Positions 1 through 8,673 of a stretch of DNA of 64,000 nt are shown piece after piece (within the stretch, counting starts at the first letter, position 1; each line of letters starts with the position of its first letter). The DNA is from Thiobaca trueperi (GTDB lineage: Bacteria; Pseudomonadota; Gammaproteobacteria; Chromatiales; Chromatiaceae): assembly GCF_004342175.1 (NCBI RefSeq), contig NZ_SMAO01000004.1:124001-188000 (forward strand), read 5' to 3'. Made by a program: the position numbers and the translations under genes. The notes under the pieces are model-generated. The model worked only from the letters and a program-made list of their open reading frames with translations, had not been told where the DNA came from and ran no database searches.

Positions 1-39
1 GCCTGGTTTTTTCTGAAGAGATTCAACATTTTTCTACGC

Positions 40-233
40 TAAACCGCGTCCAGCGCGATATGCGTCATTTCCAATTTGTGTTTAGTTCTGGGGATGTCAC
101 CGACTTTAGTGGAGACGCGGTTTAAAATTTCAAATAATTGAATATCTTAAACCGCGCAGGCGCCAACAGTCGTCAATTCTGCCAAGGCCGACCCAATTCC
201 CAGGCATCACATACCGCACCGGGCGCGGTTTAA
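40..233 (+). repeat. Family 1 composite palindromic repeat, copy R1 (A then B)
   Basis: Module A runs about 40-124 (TAAACCGCGTC ... GACGCGGTTTA) and module B about 147-233 (TTAAACCGCGC ... GCGCGGTTTAA), with an AT-rich spacer between. Module A carries the TTTGTGTTTAG motif shared with other copies. The right end supplies the TAA stop codon of cowN, which lies on the opposite strand at 230-232. Nothing else is recognisable in bases 1-39. Confidence 0.85.
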
Positions 234-550
234 CAACACTCTTCCTCAAGCTGCAACAACAGCTCAAGCGCCTCATCGTCGCCGGTGGTCTCGAACAGTT
301 CGCGGATCTGGTTCAGGTGCGAGTGCACCAGGAACAGATCGTCCGGCGCCAGGCCGTGCGCCGGCTGGCGTTTGGCCATGAAATAGTCCCAGAAGGCCCG
401 TCCGGCGCCGGCCGCCTCCTGGTTGCGTTCGATGCATTCCATGACGCGGCGGGCATTGCCGTCGCAATCGATGCCGTCGAAGGTGATATAGCGGTCGGCC
501 TGTTGCTGCTGGCAGGGGCAATCGATCAGGGTGGTGGATTCTGCATTCAT
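230..550 (-). CDS. cowN: CowN, N2-fixation sustaining protein (CO protection of nitrogenase)
   Basis: This 106-residue soluble protein matches the CowN family, which sustains N2-dependent growth when CO, a nitrogenase inhibitor, is present. Visible family features are DRYITFDGIDCDGNARR in the N-terminal half, the central DDLFLVHSHLNQIRELFE, and an acidic end finishing in EEECC. The length is close to that of the family. The start at 550 has an AGGAGA ribosome site at the right distance. A CooA-like CO-sensing regulator lies directly upstream on the same strand (763-1461), consistent with CO-dependent control. The gene is tightly bracketed by repeats: R1 contains its stop codon and R2 begins about 10 bp before its start. 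No nif genes are in view, so nitrogen fixation is inferred. Recognition is from remembered family sequence. Confidence 0.85.
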   Translation of the reverse strand: MNAESTTLIDCPCQQQQADRYITFDGIDCDGNARRVMECIERNQEAAGAGRAFWDYFMAKRQPAHGLAPDDLFLVHSHLNQIRELFETTGDDEALELLLQLEEECC

Positions 551-560
551 GTTCGTCTCC

Positions 561-744
561 TAAACCGCGCCCAGTGCGGTATGCGATGTGGATCAACCCT
601 GGCAGCATCGACAAACGTGGGAGCTGGCGCGGTTTAAACCATTAAAAATAAAAAATTTTAAACCGCGTTCCCGCCAAGGGCCGTGGATTCACCAAACGTC
701 GGATTCAACTCGAAGCTCAGCCTCTCGCTCTGGACGCGGTTTAA
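561..744 (-). repeat. Family 1 composite palindromic repeat, copy R2 (B' then A', inverted relative to R1)
   Basis: The B-type module spans about 561-637 (TAAACCGCGC ... GCGCGGTTTAA) and the A-type module about 658-744 (TTAAACCGCGTTC ... GACGCGGTTTAA), separated by an A/T-only stretch. It fills nearly all of the space between the CooA-like regulator stop (763) and the cowN start (550). Any cowN message must therefore read through it or start inside it. Confidence 0.85.
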
Positions 745-762
745 CGTTGCGACGCCAGGACT

Positions 763-1461
763 TTAGCGTGATTGACGCAGATTGTCCGTCGGCTGGCCGA
801 CACTTGGCGGGCAGAGTCGGGCCAGCGCCTCGCGCGAATAGATGCAGAGGTTGCCACGTCCCCGCCGCTCGATCAGCCCCTGGCGCTCCCACAGATTGAT
901 GAGCGAGGAGACGGTCTGCCGGGTGGTGCCGAGCAGGCTTGCAACGTCCTCCATGCTGAGGTCGAGCGGCACCAGACAGCCCCGCTCAAGCGGTGTTCCG
1001 CGCCGGTCGGCCAGACCGAGCAGGAAACGGGCAAGTCGCGCCGGCACCTCGCGAAACGCCAGATCCTCGATCAGATGCACGGCATTGTTCAGGAGCTTGC
1101 CGAGCACGCGCATCATGGCCGGCGAGACGGATGGCTCGCTGATCAGCTTGCGGGCGAATTCGGCGGTGTCGAGGAGATAGATGACGCTCGTCGCCACCGC
1201 CTCGACATAGGTCGGCGTGTGGGTGGTATAGATGTCGCCCGGTTCGAGAAAGGTCAGGCTGAGTTCGCGATTTTCGCCGATCAAATAGACCCGCAGGCGT
1301 CCGCTGTGCACGATGAACACCTGATCGCGCGTGCTCGATGGCGTGGCCAGCAGACAGCCCCTGTCCAGTTCGCGACGCGCGAAGCCGGTCAGCAGGTTTT
1401 CCGGAAGCGGCGGCTGGTCGGGCATCGCAGCGGAGTCTGGGGATGGTGAATGCGCGTTCAT
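763..1461 (-). CDS. CooA-like CO-sensing Crp/Fnr family transcriptional regulator
   Basis: The 232 residues have the Crp/Fnr layout: an N-terminal cyclic-nucleotide-binding-type sensor domain, a dimerisation helix around residues 95-125, and a C-terminal helix-turn-helix (around TTRQTVSSLINL). The sensor core GRLRVYLIGENRELSL followed by GD-x5-H-x4-VEA closely resembles Rhodospirillum rubrum CooA, a heme protein that activates genes when CO binds. The haem-ligand His77 of CooA corresponds to His81 here. The redox-switch Cys75 is replaced by Thr79. An internal ATG at 1425 would give a protein starting Met-Pro, like CooA, whose N-terminal Pro2 is a haem ligand; neither start has a strong ribosome site. 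cowN lies immediately downstream on the same strand. The family is certain and the CO-sensing role is inferred. Confidence 0.8.
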   Translation of the reverse strand: MNAHSPSPDSAAMPDQPPLPENLLTGFARRELDRGCLLATPSSTRDQVFIVHSGRLRVYLIGENRELSLTFLEPGDIYTTHTPTYVEAVATSVIYLLDTAEFARKLISEPSVSPAMMRVLGKLLNNAVHLIEDLAFREVPARLARFLLGLADRRGTPLERGCLVPLDLSMEDVASLLGTTRQTVSSLINLWERQGLIERRGRGNLCIYSREALARLCPPSVGQPTDNLRQSR

Positions 1462-1794
1462 AGCGAGCCGGAAGCAAAACAGGGGCCAGACGGAAACCGT
1501 CGATCAATCGGGTACTTGCCGAATCGGGACTGTGGCATTACCGACATTCTCGAACGAATCCCACAGCAACCGGCGTCTGTCGCCGCGACGAGTCGTCCCG
1601 AGACAGCCGCAGAATCCGGGTGTGGTCAGTTTGTCGGAGCTTGAAGATCAGGACGCGCGCAACCGCTTGCGGCTGACATTCAAACCCATCTGCGAATCTA
1701 GGGCGGATCCCGCTCGGACAGAAACTGTTTGAACCATTTTTATCGGCACGATTAGAATGCCGGGTTTTCCCGAATCCGACACGCCCGTGCGGGA
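1462..1794. other. Intergenic region between divergent CooA-like gene and aroA
   Basis: This stretch of about 330 bp holds no convincing gene. It must contain the regulator promoter on the minus strand and the aroA promoter on the plus strand. A weak inverted repeat with CTGTC/GACAG arms lies around 1575-1604, but its arms are imperfect. No clear CooA operator (TGTCG-N6-CGACA) was found. Confidence 0.5.
1729..1758 (+). promoter_or_regulatory. Predicted sigma-70 promoter of aroA
   Basis: A -35 box TTGAAC at 1729-1734 and a -10 box TAGAAT at 1753-1758 are separated by 18 bp, about 37 bp before the aroA start. Both hexamers are close to consensus. Prediction from sequence only. Confidence 0.5.
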
Positions 1795-3135
1795 GTGGCA
1801 TTGACCGCAGTCACCGACCTTCGATTCCAGATCGCGCCCGGCGGCGCGCTGCGCGGACGTTTGCGCGTGCCCGGCGATAAATCGATCTCGCACCGTTCCA
1901 TCATGCTCTCAGCCATCGCCGAGGGCGAGAGCCGCATCGCCGGTTTTCTCGAAGGCGCGGACGCGCTGGCGACCCTGACTGCCTTTCGGCGGATGGGGGT
2001 TGAGATCGACGGCCCTGATGCCGGTCGGGTGCGGGTGCACGGGGTCGGTCTGCGCGGTCTGCGTGCGCCGGACGGGCCGCTCGACATGGGCAATTCGGGT
2101 ACCTCCATGCGATTGCTGGCGGGCCTGCTGGCGGGCCAGTCCTTCCCGGTCACGCTCACTGGCGATGCCTCGCTGTCGCGGCGTCCGATGCGGCGCGTGA
2201 CCGAGCCCCTGGCGCTGATGGGTGCGCACATCGGCACGACGGCTGACGGCACCGCACCGCTGGTCATCGAGCCGGTGCCGCATCTGACCGGCATCGACTA
2301 TCGGCTGACCGTGCCGAGCGCCCAGGTCAAATCGAGCCTGCTGCTGGCGGGACTCTATGCCGGGGGCGAGACCGGCGTGACCGAGCCGGCGCCCACCCGC
2401 GACCATACCGAGCGCATGCTGACCGCCTTCGGTTATCCGGTGCGCCGCCAGGGCGCGCGGGCCTGTCTGAACGGCGGCGGCCGTCTGCGCGGCTGTCAGC
2501 TGCAGATCCCGGCGGACATCTCGTCGGCGGCCTTTTTTCTGGCCGGCGCCAGTATCGCGCCGGGCTCGGATCTCTTGCTGGAAGAGGTCGGCATCAATCC
2601 GACCCGGGTGGGCGTCATCAATATCCTGCGCGGCATGGGGGCGGACATCGAACTGCTCGACCGGCGCACCCTGGGCGGCGAGCCGGTGGCTGACATTCGC
2701 GTCCGTACCGCCCGTCTGAAGGGCATCCGGATCCCGGTGGATCAGGTGCCGCTCGCCATTGATGAGTTTCCCGCCATTTTCATCGCTGCGGCCTGCGCCG
2801 AGGGCGAGACCATCCTCACCGGTGCCGAGGAACTGCGGGTGAAAGAGAGTGACCGGATTCAGGTCATGGCCGATGGCCTGACCCGGCTTGGCATTCTCGC
2901 CGAACCGCTTCCGGATGGCATCCGTATCGTCGGCGGCGAATTCGGTTCGACTGCTGGCGGCGAGCCGATTGATGCCCACAGCGATCATCGGATCGCCATG
3001 TCCTTCGCCATCGCCGGGCTGCGTGCGAGCGGGTCGGTGACGATCCGCGACTGCGCCAATGTGGAGACCTCGTTTCCGGGGTTTGTCGAACTGGCGGCAG
3101 GCGTCGGTCTCGGGATCGAGGCGTCCGGCGCATGA
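1795..3135 (+). CDS. aroA: 3-phosphoshikimate 1-carboxyvinyltransferase (EPSP synthase)
   Basis: AroA joins shikimate-3-phosphate and phosphoenolpyruvate in the sixth shikimate-pathway step. The N-terminal VPGDKSISHRS motif carries the substrate lysine, and SLSRRPMRRVTEPL and the C-terminal DAHSDHRIAM are family hallmarks. These details resemble the class II enzymes of the Agrobacterium CP4/Bacillus type. The glyphosate-critical loop reads GNSGTSMR, with Gly where CP4 has the resistance-giving Ala, so sensitivity is expected. The protein is about 446 residues, normal for the family. The first start, GTG at 1795, overlaps the GGGAG motif; TTG at 1801 is better spaced (about 5 nt) and may be the true start. 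The stop overlaps the cmk start by 4 bp, indicating translational coupling. Confidence 0.95.
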   Translation: MALTAVTDLRFQIAPGGALRGRLRVPGDKSISHRSIMLSAIAEGESRIAGFLEGADALATLTAFRRMGVEIDGPDAGRVRVHGVGLRGLRAPDGPLDMGNSGTSMRLLAGLLAGQSFPVTLTGDASLSRRPMRRVTEPLALMGAHIGTTADGTAPLVIEPVPHLTGIDYRLTVPSAQVKSSLLLAGLYAGGETGVTEPAPTRDHTERMLTAFGYPVRRQGARACLNGGGRLRGCQLQIPADISSAAFFLAGASIAPGSDLLLEEVGINPTRVGVINILRGMGADIELLDRRTLGGEPVADIRVRTARLKGIRIPVDQVPLAIDEFPAIFIAAACAEGETILTGAEELRVKESDRIQVMADGLTRLGILAEPLPDGIRIVGGEFGSTAGGEPIDAHSDHRIAMSFAIAGLRASGSVTIRDCANVETSFPGFVELAAGVGLGIEASGA

Positions 3136-3800
3136 TTCCGGTCATCACCATCGACGGTCCGTCCGGCACCGGCAAGGGCACGCTTGCCGCCCTGGTCGCC
3201 GAGCGGCTGGGCTGGCATACCCTGGATAGTGGCGCGCTCTATCGCGTATTGGGGCTGGCCGCCGCGCGGCGCGGGCTGTCATGCGATGACCCGATCAGCA
3301 TGGCGGCGCTGGCTGCGACGCTGCCGGTTTCCTTTGCCGCTGATCAGGTCATCCTGGATGGCGAGGATGTAAGCGAGGCGATCCGCACCGAGGAAGCCGG
3401 CATGGCGGCCTCGCGTGTGGCCGTGCATCCGCCGGTGCGCGCGGCGCTGCTGGGCTGGCAGCGCCGCCTGGCGCGCCCGCCCGGACTGGTCGCCGATGGA
3501 CGCGACATGGGCACCGTGGTGTTCCCTGAGGCGCCGCTCAAGATCTTTCTCGACGCCAGCCCCGACGCACGCGCTGAACGTCGATATAAACAGTTGAAAG
3601 GAAAGGGGTTGGATGCTAACCTGCCGAACCTCGTTGCAGACATTCGCGAACGGGATGCGCGTGACCGCACCCGCTCGGTGGCGCCGCTCATCGCCGCTGC
3701 TGACGCTGTCCTGGTGGATTCCACCGCAATGTCCATCGTTGAAGTGCTCGATCGGGTCCTGGAAGAGGTGAGGCGCGTCTTCCCGGAGCTGGTCCTCTGA
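3132..3800 (+). CDS. cmk: Cytidylate kinase
   Basis: Cmk phosphorylates CMP and dCMP to the diphosphates. The P-loop IDGPSGTGKGT is at residues 5-15, followed by LDSGALYR, the NMP-binding region, and the conserved VADGRDMGTVVFP motif near residue 120. The length of 222 residues is typical. The start overlaps the aroA stop as ATGA. The aroA-cmk-rpsA-ihfB order is conserved in gammaproteobacteria, which supports the call. Confidence 0.96.
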   Translation: MIPVITIDGPSGTGKGTLAALVAERLGWHTLDSGALYRVLGLAAARRGLSCDDPISMAALAATLPVSFAADQVILDGEDVSEAIRTEEAGMAASRVAVHPPVRAALLGWQRRLARPPGLVADGRDMGTVVFPEAPLKIFLDASPDARAERRYKQLKGKGLDANLPNLVADIRERDARDRTRSVAPLIAAADAVLVDSTAMSIVEVLDRVLEEVRRVFPELVL

Positions 3801-3812
3801 TGTGACTGGCCG

Positions 3813-3917
3813 TCCCGCATCATTGCAGCGTGATGATGCGGGAAGACCAAAAAACAGGGTCGGTGCAGAATGCGCCGGCCTTTTCATTTCATACATACCC
3901 CTCGCTCCGGATGGAGC
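3813..3917 (+). promoter_or_regulatory. rpsA leader with two inverted repeats
   Basis: A 10-bp stem (TCCCGCATCA at 3813-3822 and TGATGCGGGA at 3834-3843) lies just after cmk. A CGCTCC-GGAT-GGAGCG hairpin follows around 3902-3917, about 37 bp before rpsA. Neither is followed by a T-run on the plus strand, so they are not plain terminators. S1 represses its own mRNA in E. coli, so a role in rpsA control is possible but unproven. Confidence 0.35.
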
Positions 3918-3953
3918 GGGTTTGCGCGCCGATCTTCAGGATAACCGGATCCC

Positions 3954-5633
3954 ATGACCGAAAGCTTTGCCGAACTTTTTGAACAGAGTCTAAGCACCAC
4001 TCAACTCCAGCCGGGCACCATCGTTGATGGAACGGTCGTCGAGATCACGGCTGACAATGTCGTGATCAACGCCGGGCTCAAGTCCGAAGGCGTCATCCCG
4101 CGCAGCCAGTTCCTCAATGCGGAAGGCCGCCTTGAGGTCGCTGTCGGCGATGTCGTGAAAGTCGCCCTGGATGCCGTCGAAGATGGCTTTGGCGTGACCC
4201 GCCTGTCGCGTGAGAAGGCAAAGCGTTTCGCCGCCTGGGATTTCCTCGAAAAGGCCTTCGAGAACGGCGACACCGTCAAGGGTCTCATCAACGGCAAGGT
4301 CAAGGGCGGCTTCACCGTCGAGCTGGACACGGTTCGCGCCTTCCTGCCGGGATCGCTGGTCGATGTGCGCCCGGTGCGCGACACCACCTACCTCGAAGGC
4401 AAGGAGCAGGAATTCAAGGTCATCAAGCTCGACCGCAAGCGCAACAATGTCGTCGTCTCCCGCCGCGCCGTGGTGGAAGAGGAATACAGCGCCGAGCGCG
4501 ATACCCTGCTGGCGAACCTGGAAGAGGGCATGCAGGTCAAGGGTGTGGTCAAGAACCTCACCGATTACGGCGCCTTCCTGGATCTGGGCGGCATCGACGG
4601 CCTGCTGCACATCACCGACATGGCCTGGCGCCGCGTCAAGCACCCGTCCGAAGTGGTCGAGATCGGCGACGAGATCGATGTCAAGGTGCTCAAGTTCGAT
4701 CGCGACCGTCAGCGCGTCTCGCTCGGTCTCAAGCAGATGGGCGAGGATCCCTGGGTCAATATCTCGCGCCGTTATCCCGAGAGCACCCGCGTCTTCGGCA
4801 AGGTCACCAACATCGCCGATTACGGCTGCTTCGTCGAGATCGAAGAGGGTGTCGAGGGTCTGGTCCACGTCTCCGAAATGGACTGGACCAACAAGAACAT
4901 CCATCCGAGCAAGATCGTGTCGCTGGGCGACGAGGTCGAGGTCATGGTGCTGGACATCGACGAGGAGCGTCGCCGCATCTCGCTCGGCATCAAGCAGTGC
5001 GCCCTGAATCCCTGGGACGAGTTCGCGGTCACCCACAAGAAGGGCGACCATGTCTCCGGCAAGATCAAGTCGATCACCGACTTCGGTATCTTCATCGGTC
5101 TCGACGGCGGCATCGACGGTCTGGTTCATCTGTCCGACATCTCCTGGGAAGAGGGCGGTGAATCGGCGCTGCGTCGCTACAAGAAGGGCGATGAGCTGGA
5201 AACGGTCGTGCTCTCGGTCGATCCGGAGCGCGAGCGCATTTCGCTCGGCGTCAAGCAGCTCGACAAGGATCCCTTCTCCAGCTTCGTGGCGCTGCATGAC
5301 AAGGGCAGCGTGGTCACCGGCGTGGTCGCGGATGTCGATCCCAAGGGCGCGACCATCACCCTGGCCGATGGCGTCGAAGGCTACCTGCGGGCCTCCGAAA
5401 TCTCGCGTGACCGTATCGAAGACGCTCGTCTGGTGCTGAAGGTTGGCGAAGAGATCGAAGCCAAGTTCCTGGGCGTTGATCGCAAGAACCGCACGCTCTC
5501 ACTCTCCATGAAGGCCAAGGACATGGAAGAAGAGCAGTCGGCGATCAAGGGCTATTCGCGTGACGCCTCCAGCGGCACCAGCCTCGGCGACCTCCTCAAG
5601 GAGCAGATGGAAGAGGCGCAGCGCGGGAACTGA
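3954..5633 (+). CDS. rpsA: 30S ribosomal protein S1
   Basis: S1 helps the ribosome bind and unfold mRNA. The 559 residues contain six S1 RNA-binding repeats. The first two are divergent, and the later four show the typical pattern (for example [29 protein letters not shown] and [30 protein letters not shown]). The length matches the E. coli protein (557). The start ATG has an AGGAT element upstream. The gene is followed by ihfB after a short hairpin, the standard order in gammaproteobacteria. Confidence 0.98.
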   Translation: MTESFAELFEQSLSTTQLQPGTIVDGTVVEITADNVVINAGLKSEGVIPRSQFLNAEGRLEVAVGDVVKVALDAVEDGFGVTRLSREKAKRFAAWDFLEKAFENGDTVKGLINGKVKGGFTVELDTVRAFLPGSLVDVRPVRDTTYLEGKEQEFKVIKLDRKRNNVVVSRRAVVEEEYSAERDTLLANLEEGMQVKGVVKNLTDYGAFLDLGGIDGLLHITDMAWRRVKHPSEVVEIGDEIDVKVLKFDRDRQRVSLGLKQMGEDPWVNISRRYPESTRVFGKVTNIADYGCFVEIEEGVEGLVHVSEMDWTNKNIHPSKIVSLGDEVEVMVLDIDEERRRISLGIKQCALNPWDEFAVTHKKGDHVSGKIKSITDFGIFIGLDGGIDGLVHLSDISWEEGGESALRRYKKGDELETVVLSVDPERERISLGVKQLDKDPFSSFVALHDKGSVVTGVVADVDPKGATITLADGVEGYLRASEISRDRIEDARLVLKVGEEIEAKFLGVDRKNRTLSLSMKAKDMEEEQSAIKGYSRDASSGTSLGDLLKEQMEEAQRGN

Positions 5634-5658
5634 TTCCTGCGTTGCTCCTGATCAGAAT

Positions 5659-5685
5659 GCGGGGTCCACTGGACCCCGCGATCTT
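5659..5685 (+). terminator. Hairpin between rpsA and ihfB (possible attenuating terminator)
   Basis: A perfect 10-bp stem (GCGGGGTCCA, one-base centre, TGGACCCCGC) at 5659-5679 is followed by GATCTTTT. The T-run is short and ihfB starts 25 bp after the stem. It may act as a partial terminator that lowers ihfB relative to rpsA. Confidence 0.5.
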
Positions 5686-5703
5686 TTCCCAGGAGTCGAT
5701 ACC

Positions 5704-6021
5704 ATGACGAAATCCGAGCTGATCGACATTCTGGCCGCCGAGCAGGATCATCTTCCCCACAAAGATGTCGAAGAGGCGGTTCGCAGGATTCTCGAACGCA
5801 TGAGCGGTGCGCTGTCTTCCGGTGAGCGGATCGAGATTCGCGGATTCGGCAGTTTCTCGCTGCATTACCGTCCGCCACGCATCGGGCGCAATCCCAAGAC
5901 CGGTGAATCCGTATCCCTGGCTGGCAAGCATGTTCCGCATTTCAAGCCCGGCAAGGAACTGCGGGATCGCGTCAATCAGGCGTTTCAGGAATTGCAGGAA
6001 CCTTCCGACCAGGAAAAATAG
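5704..6021 (+). CDS. ihfB: Integration host factor subunit beta
   Basis: IHF-beta pairs with IHF-alpha to bend DNA at specific sites. The protein begins [10 protein letters not shown] and contains the DNA-binding arm [12 protein letters not shown] and the end motif [14 protein letters not shown], both hallmarks of the HU/IHF family. From the ATG at 5704 the product is 105 residues, slightly longer than the E. coli protein (94) because of a polar tail. An AGGAG site lies about 8 bp upstream of this ATG, so longer upstream readings are rejected. Repeat R3 begins 7 bp after the stop. Confidence 0.95.
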   Translation: MTKSELIDILAAEQDHLPHKDVEEAVRRILERMSGALSSGERIEIRGFGSFSLHYRPPRIGRNPKTGESVSLAGKHVPHFKPGKELRDRVNQAFQELQEPSDQEK

Positions 6022-6027
6022 ACAGGA

Positions 6028-6221
6028 TTAAACCGCGTCCAGCGCGGTATGCGATGTTTATGGATCGGGCCGGCCCCGACAGATTCAGGGATTGTCGGAG
6101 GCAGCGCGGTTTAAGAGATTAAAAAATATCAATTTCTAAACCGCGTCTCCACCGAGGTCGCTGAGATCCACAGCATTGAACACAAAAGAAAAACCACGCA
6201 TTTCACTCCAGACGCGGTTTG
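6028..6221 (-). repeat. Family 1 composite palindromic repeat, copy R3
   Basis: B' spans about 6028-6114 and A' about 6136-6221, with CTAAAC-type motifs replaced by CATTGAACACAAA in this copy. The element is flanked by GACAGGATTAA on the left and TTGACAGGATGA on the right. Removing the element with one TTAA gives GACAGGATTAACAGGATGA, which matches family 2. This suggests insertion at a TTAA inside a family 2 repeat. It sits between the convergent ihfB and phoR genes. Confidence 0.85.
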
Positions 6222-6244
6222 ACAGGATGATAAAGCGGGGCTTT

Positions 6245-6282
6245 TAAAATCCTGTCCATCCTGCGAAATCCTGTTAATCCAT
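6245..6282. repeat. Family 2 repeat (AATCCTGT units)
   Basis: Reads AAATCCTGTCCATCCTGCG followed by AAATCCTGTTAATCC. This is a short cluster of the 8-9 bp unit seen as a longer array at 56554-56738. It lies downstream of phoR (minus strand). Confidence 0.6.
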
Positions 6283-6292
6283 TCCATCCCAC

Positions 6293-7615
6293 TCAACCCG
6301 CCCCCAGCACGTCCATCTCATCTCTGCACGACCCGCGAGCAGGCGGGAAGCGGCAGGAAAAAATCGTCCCCTGTCCGACCTCGCTGGAGATGGTCAGGCG
6401 TCCATCATGTCGATTCAGGACGTGCTTGACGATGGCCAGTCCCAGCCCGGTTCCACCCGATTCGCGCGAGCGCGCGCGATCCACCCGATAAAACCGCTCG
6501 GTGAGTCGCGGCAGGTGCTCCGGGGCGATGCCGGGACCGTCGTCTTCCACTGAGAAACAGGGACCGCTCCGGTCCGTGCTCCAGCCGATACGGATCCGTG
6601 TGCCTTCCGGCGTGTGCTTGATCGCGTTGAAGATCAGGTTCGAGAAGGCGCTGTGCAGCTCCGGCTGATTACCGAACAGCAGCAGATCGTCGTCAATGTC
6701 GGTCTCGACGCAGTGCTGTCCGTTGCTCAGCGTCCGCGCCTCCTGCAGGATCAGATGGAGTTCGTCCGGGACATCGACGGATTGCTGTTCATCGGGATGG
6801 TCGCTCATGTCCAGTCGCGACAGGGTGAGCAGATCCTCGATGATCGAGCGCATGCGCTCGGTCTGATTGTGCATCAGGATGAGCGGTCGTTGATGGTTGG
6901 CCGGGGTCGTCGGCGCATCGATCAAAGGCTCCAGAAAGCCCGCGATCACGGTCAGCGGGGTGCGCAGTTCGTGCGAGGCGTTGGCGACGAAGTCGCGCCG
7001 GATCATGTTCAGATGATAGATCTTGGTGATGTCGCGCCCGACCACCAGACGCTGCCGCTTGCGTTCACCGAAGGGCGTGATCCGCAGCGAGAGCATGAGC
7101 GTGCGGTTGTGCTCGGGCGCGATGTCCAGCGGGCGCGTGTAGTCGCCGGCATCGATGAAAGCGCCCAGTTCGGCATGGGTGAGAATATCGGTAAAACGTC
7201 GCCCGTCATCCTGCGGCCAGTGAATGTTCATCAGTCGCCCCGCCGCCGGATTGGCCCAGTCGATGCGATGCTGTTTGTCGAGGACGACCAGGGCGTCCGG
7301 CACCGCATTGGCGGCCTCGCGGAAGCGCCGGGTGAAGCGGATCTGGCGTTTGCGACGCTTGCGTCCGAGCTGTTGATAATGGGCGATGCTGCGGTGGATG
7401 TCGCCCCAGAGTCCGCGTGGAAAAGGGGGGGCCAGCCGATGCCGGCGGTGGATCATGAGCGCGAGCCGGAGCAGATGATAGACATGGCGCAGTGCATAGG
7501 ACAGCAGCACCAGCGGCCAGATCCAGGATGGATTGGCGCCGAGCAGCCACAGTCCGGCGCCAATGCCGATGGGCAGCATGAAAAACGCCAGTTCGACCAG
7601 CAGGGAGTCGCGCAT
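6293..7615 (-). CDS. phoR: Phosphate regulon sensor histidine kinase PhoR
   Basis: PhoR senses phosphate starvation through the Pst/PhoU system and phosphorylates PhoB. From ATG 7615 the product is 440 residues with two N-terminal membrane helices (about 7-27 and 31-55). A PAS domain (about 95-195) follows, then a HisKA box with His215 in FVANASHELRTPLT and an ATPase domain with SGGTGLGLAIVKHV. The start at 7615 is preferred over an in-frame GTG/ATG at 7657 because an AGGGGG ribosome site precedes it. phoB lies directly upstream on the same strand, the usual phoBR operon. The short membrane hairpin without a large periplasmic domain fits PhoR. Confidence 0.95.
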   Translation of the reverse strand: MRDSLLVELAFFMLPIGIGAGLWLLGANPSWIWPLVLLSYALRHVYHLLRLALMIHRRHRLAPPFPRGLWGDIHRSIAHYQQLGRKRRKRQIRFTRRFREAANAVPDALVVLDKQHRIDWANPAAGRLMNIHWPQDDGRRFTDILTHAELGAFIDAGDYTRPLDIAPEHNRTLMLSLRITPFGERKRQRLVVGRDITKIYHLNMIRRDFVANASHELRTPLTVIAGFLEPLIDAPTTPANHQRPLILMHNQTERMRSIIEDLLTLSRLDMSDHPDEQQSVDVPDELHLILQEARTLSNGQHCVETDIDDDLLLFGNQPELHSAFSNLIFNAIKHTPEGTRIRIGWSTDRSGPCFSVEDDGPGIAPEHLPRLTERFYRVDRARSRESGGTGLGLAIVKHVLNRHDGRLTISSEVGQGTIFSCRFPPARGSCRDEMDVLGAG

Positions 7616-7653
7616 GGACGCCCCCTGTGGGTGCGATCCGCTGGCCAGGCCGG

Positions 7654-8340
7654 TCATGGCTTGTCCGAAAAACGATAGCCGACACCGCGCACGGTTTGCA
7701 GCAGATGATCGTGTCCGGTGGCCTCCAGCGCCTTGCGCAGCCGCCGGATATGGACATCGACCGTGCGCTCTTCCACATAGACCTGATCCCCCCAGACCCG
7801 ATCCAGCAGTTGCGAACGGCTGAAGGCGCGGTCGGCATGGGTCATGAAAAAATGCAGCAGACGATATTCGGTCGGCGCCACCTCAATGGGCTGTCCTGCC
7901 GCCGTGATGCGGTGACTGATATGATCGATGCGCAGACCGCCGATCTCGATCTCATCGGTCGGTTCGTCCGGCTGACTGCGGCGCAGCACGGCCTTGACGC
8001 GGGCCACCATCTCGCGGGGCGAGAAAGGTTTGGCGATATAATCATCGGCACCGGTTTCCAGACCTTTGACCCGATCCTCTTCCTCACCGCGCGCACTGAC
8101 CATGATGATGGGCACGTCCCGGGTCTTGGGATTCTGTTTGAGCTGCTGCGCCAGTTCCAGGCCCGAACGTCCGGGCAGCATCCAGTCGAGCAGGATCAGA
8201 TCCGGACATTCGTTGTTCAACAGTTTGCGGGCGTCGTCCGCATGACCCGCCTCCATGACCTGAAACGCCGCATTTTCCAGCGCAAAGCGCATCACTTCGC
8301 GGATATCCGGTTCGTCATCAACGACAAGAATGGTTGTCAT
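7654..8340 (-). CDS. phoB: Phosphate regulon response regulator PhoB
   Basis: PhoB is the OmpR-class activator of phosphate-starvation genes. The product is 228 residues from ATG 8340. The receiver domain has acidic residues in VVDDEPD, phospho-acceptor Asp52 (LLDWMLPG), and Lys104 (AKPFSP). The C-terminal winged helix includes [16 protein letters not shown] and ends in VRGVGYRFS. An open frame continues upstream to 8469, but that part is translated from the CGTTGT hexamer hairpin (Asp-Asn repeats) and is not homologous. An AGGA site supports 8340. Confidence 0.96.
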   Translation of the reverse strand: MTTILVVDDEPDIREVMRFALENAAFQVMEAGHADDARKLLNNECPDLILLDWMLPGRSGLELAQQLKQNPKTRDVPIIMVSARGEEEDRVKGLETGADDYIAKPFSPREMVARVKAVLRRSQPDEPTDEIEIGGLRIDHISHRITAAGQPIEVAPTEYRLLHFFMTHADRAFSRSQLLDRVWGDQVYVEERTVDVHIRRLRKALEATGHDHLLQTVRGVGYRFSDKP

Positions 8341-8365
8341 GCACAAGGGTCCTGTTAAGTTTGAC

Positions 8366-8515
<150 letters not shown>

Positions 8516-8544
8516 TTCGGGGTTTATAAGCGATTGCATTAGTT

Positions 8545-8563
8545 TATTGACAACAGGTTACAG
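8545..8563 (-). promoter_or_regulatory. Weak Pho-box-like site upstream of phoB
   Basis: On the minus strand the bases read CTGTAACCTGTTGTCAATA, which loosely resembles tandem CTGTCAT half-sites of the PhoB box. The spacing is imperfect. It lies upstream of phoB beyond hairpin H1. Proposed only because phoBR is usually autoregulated. Confidence 0.25.
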
Positions 8564-8606
8564 CCAGATGACCGTGTCGAGATCGCCACAGAGACCGCGA
8601 TCCGGC

Positions 8607-8635
8607 TTGTCGAATCGGCGCGAGAAGGCTAGTTT
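8607..8635 (+). promoter_or_regulatory. Possible sigma-70 promoter of the Nudix gene
   Basis: TTGTCG at 8607-8612 and TAGTTT at 8630-8635 are 17 bp apart and lie about 40 bp before the Nudix hydrolase start. A moderate match to consensus. The 8341-8673 gap otherwise holds hairpin H1 and the phoB leader. Confidence 0.35.
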
Positions 8636-8673
8636 AGGCGCCGCCGCAGCGGCTTCATAATGAGGAGATTGCG

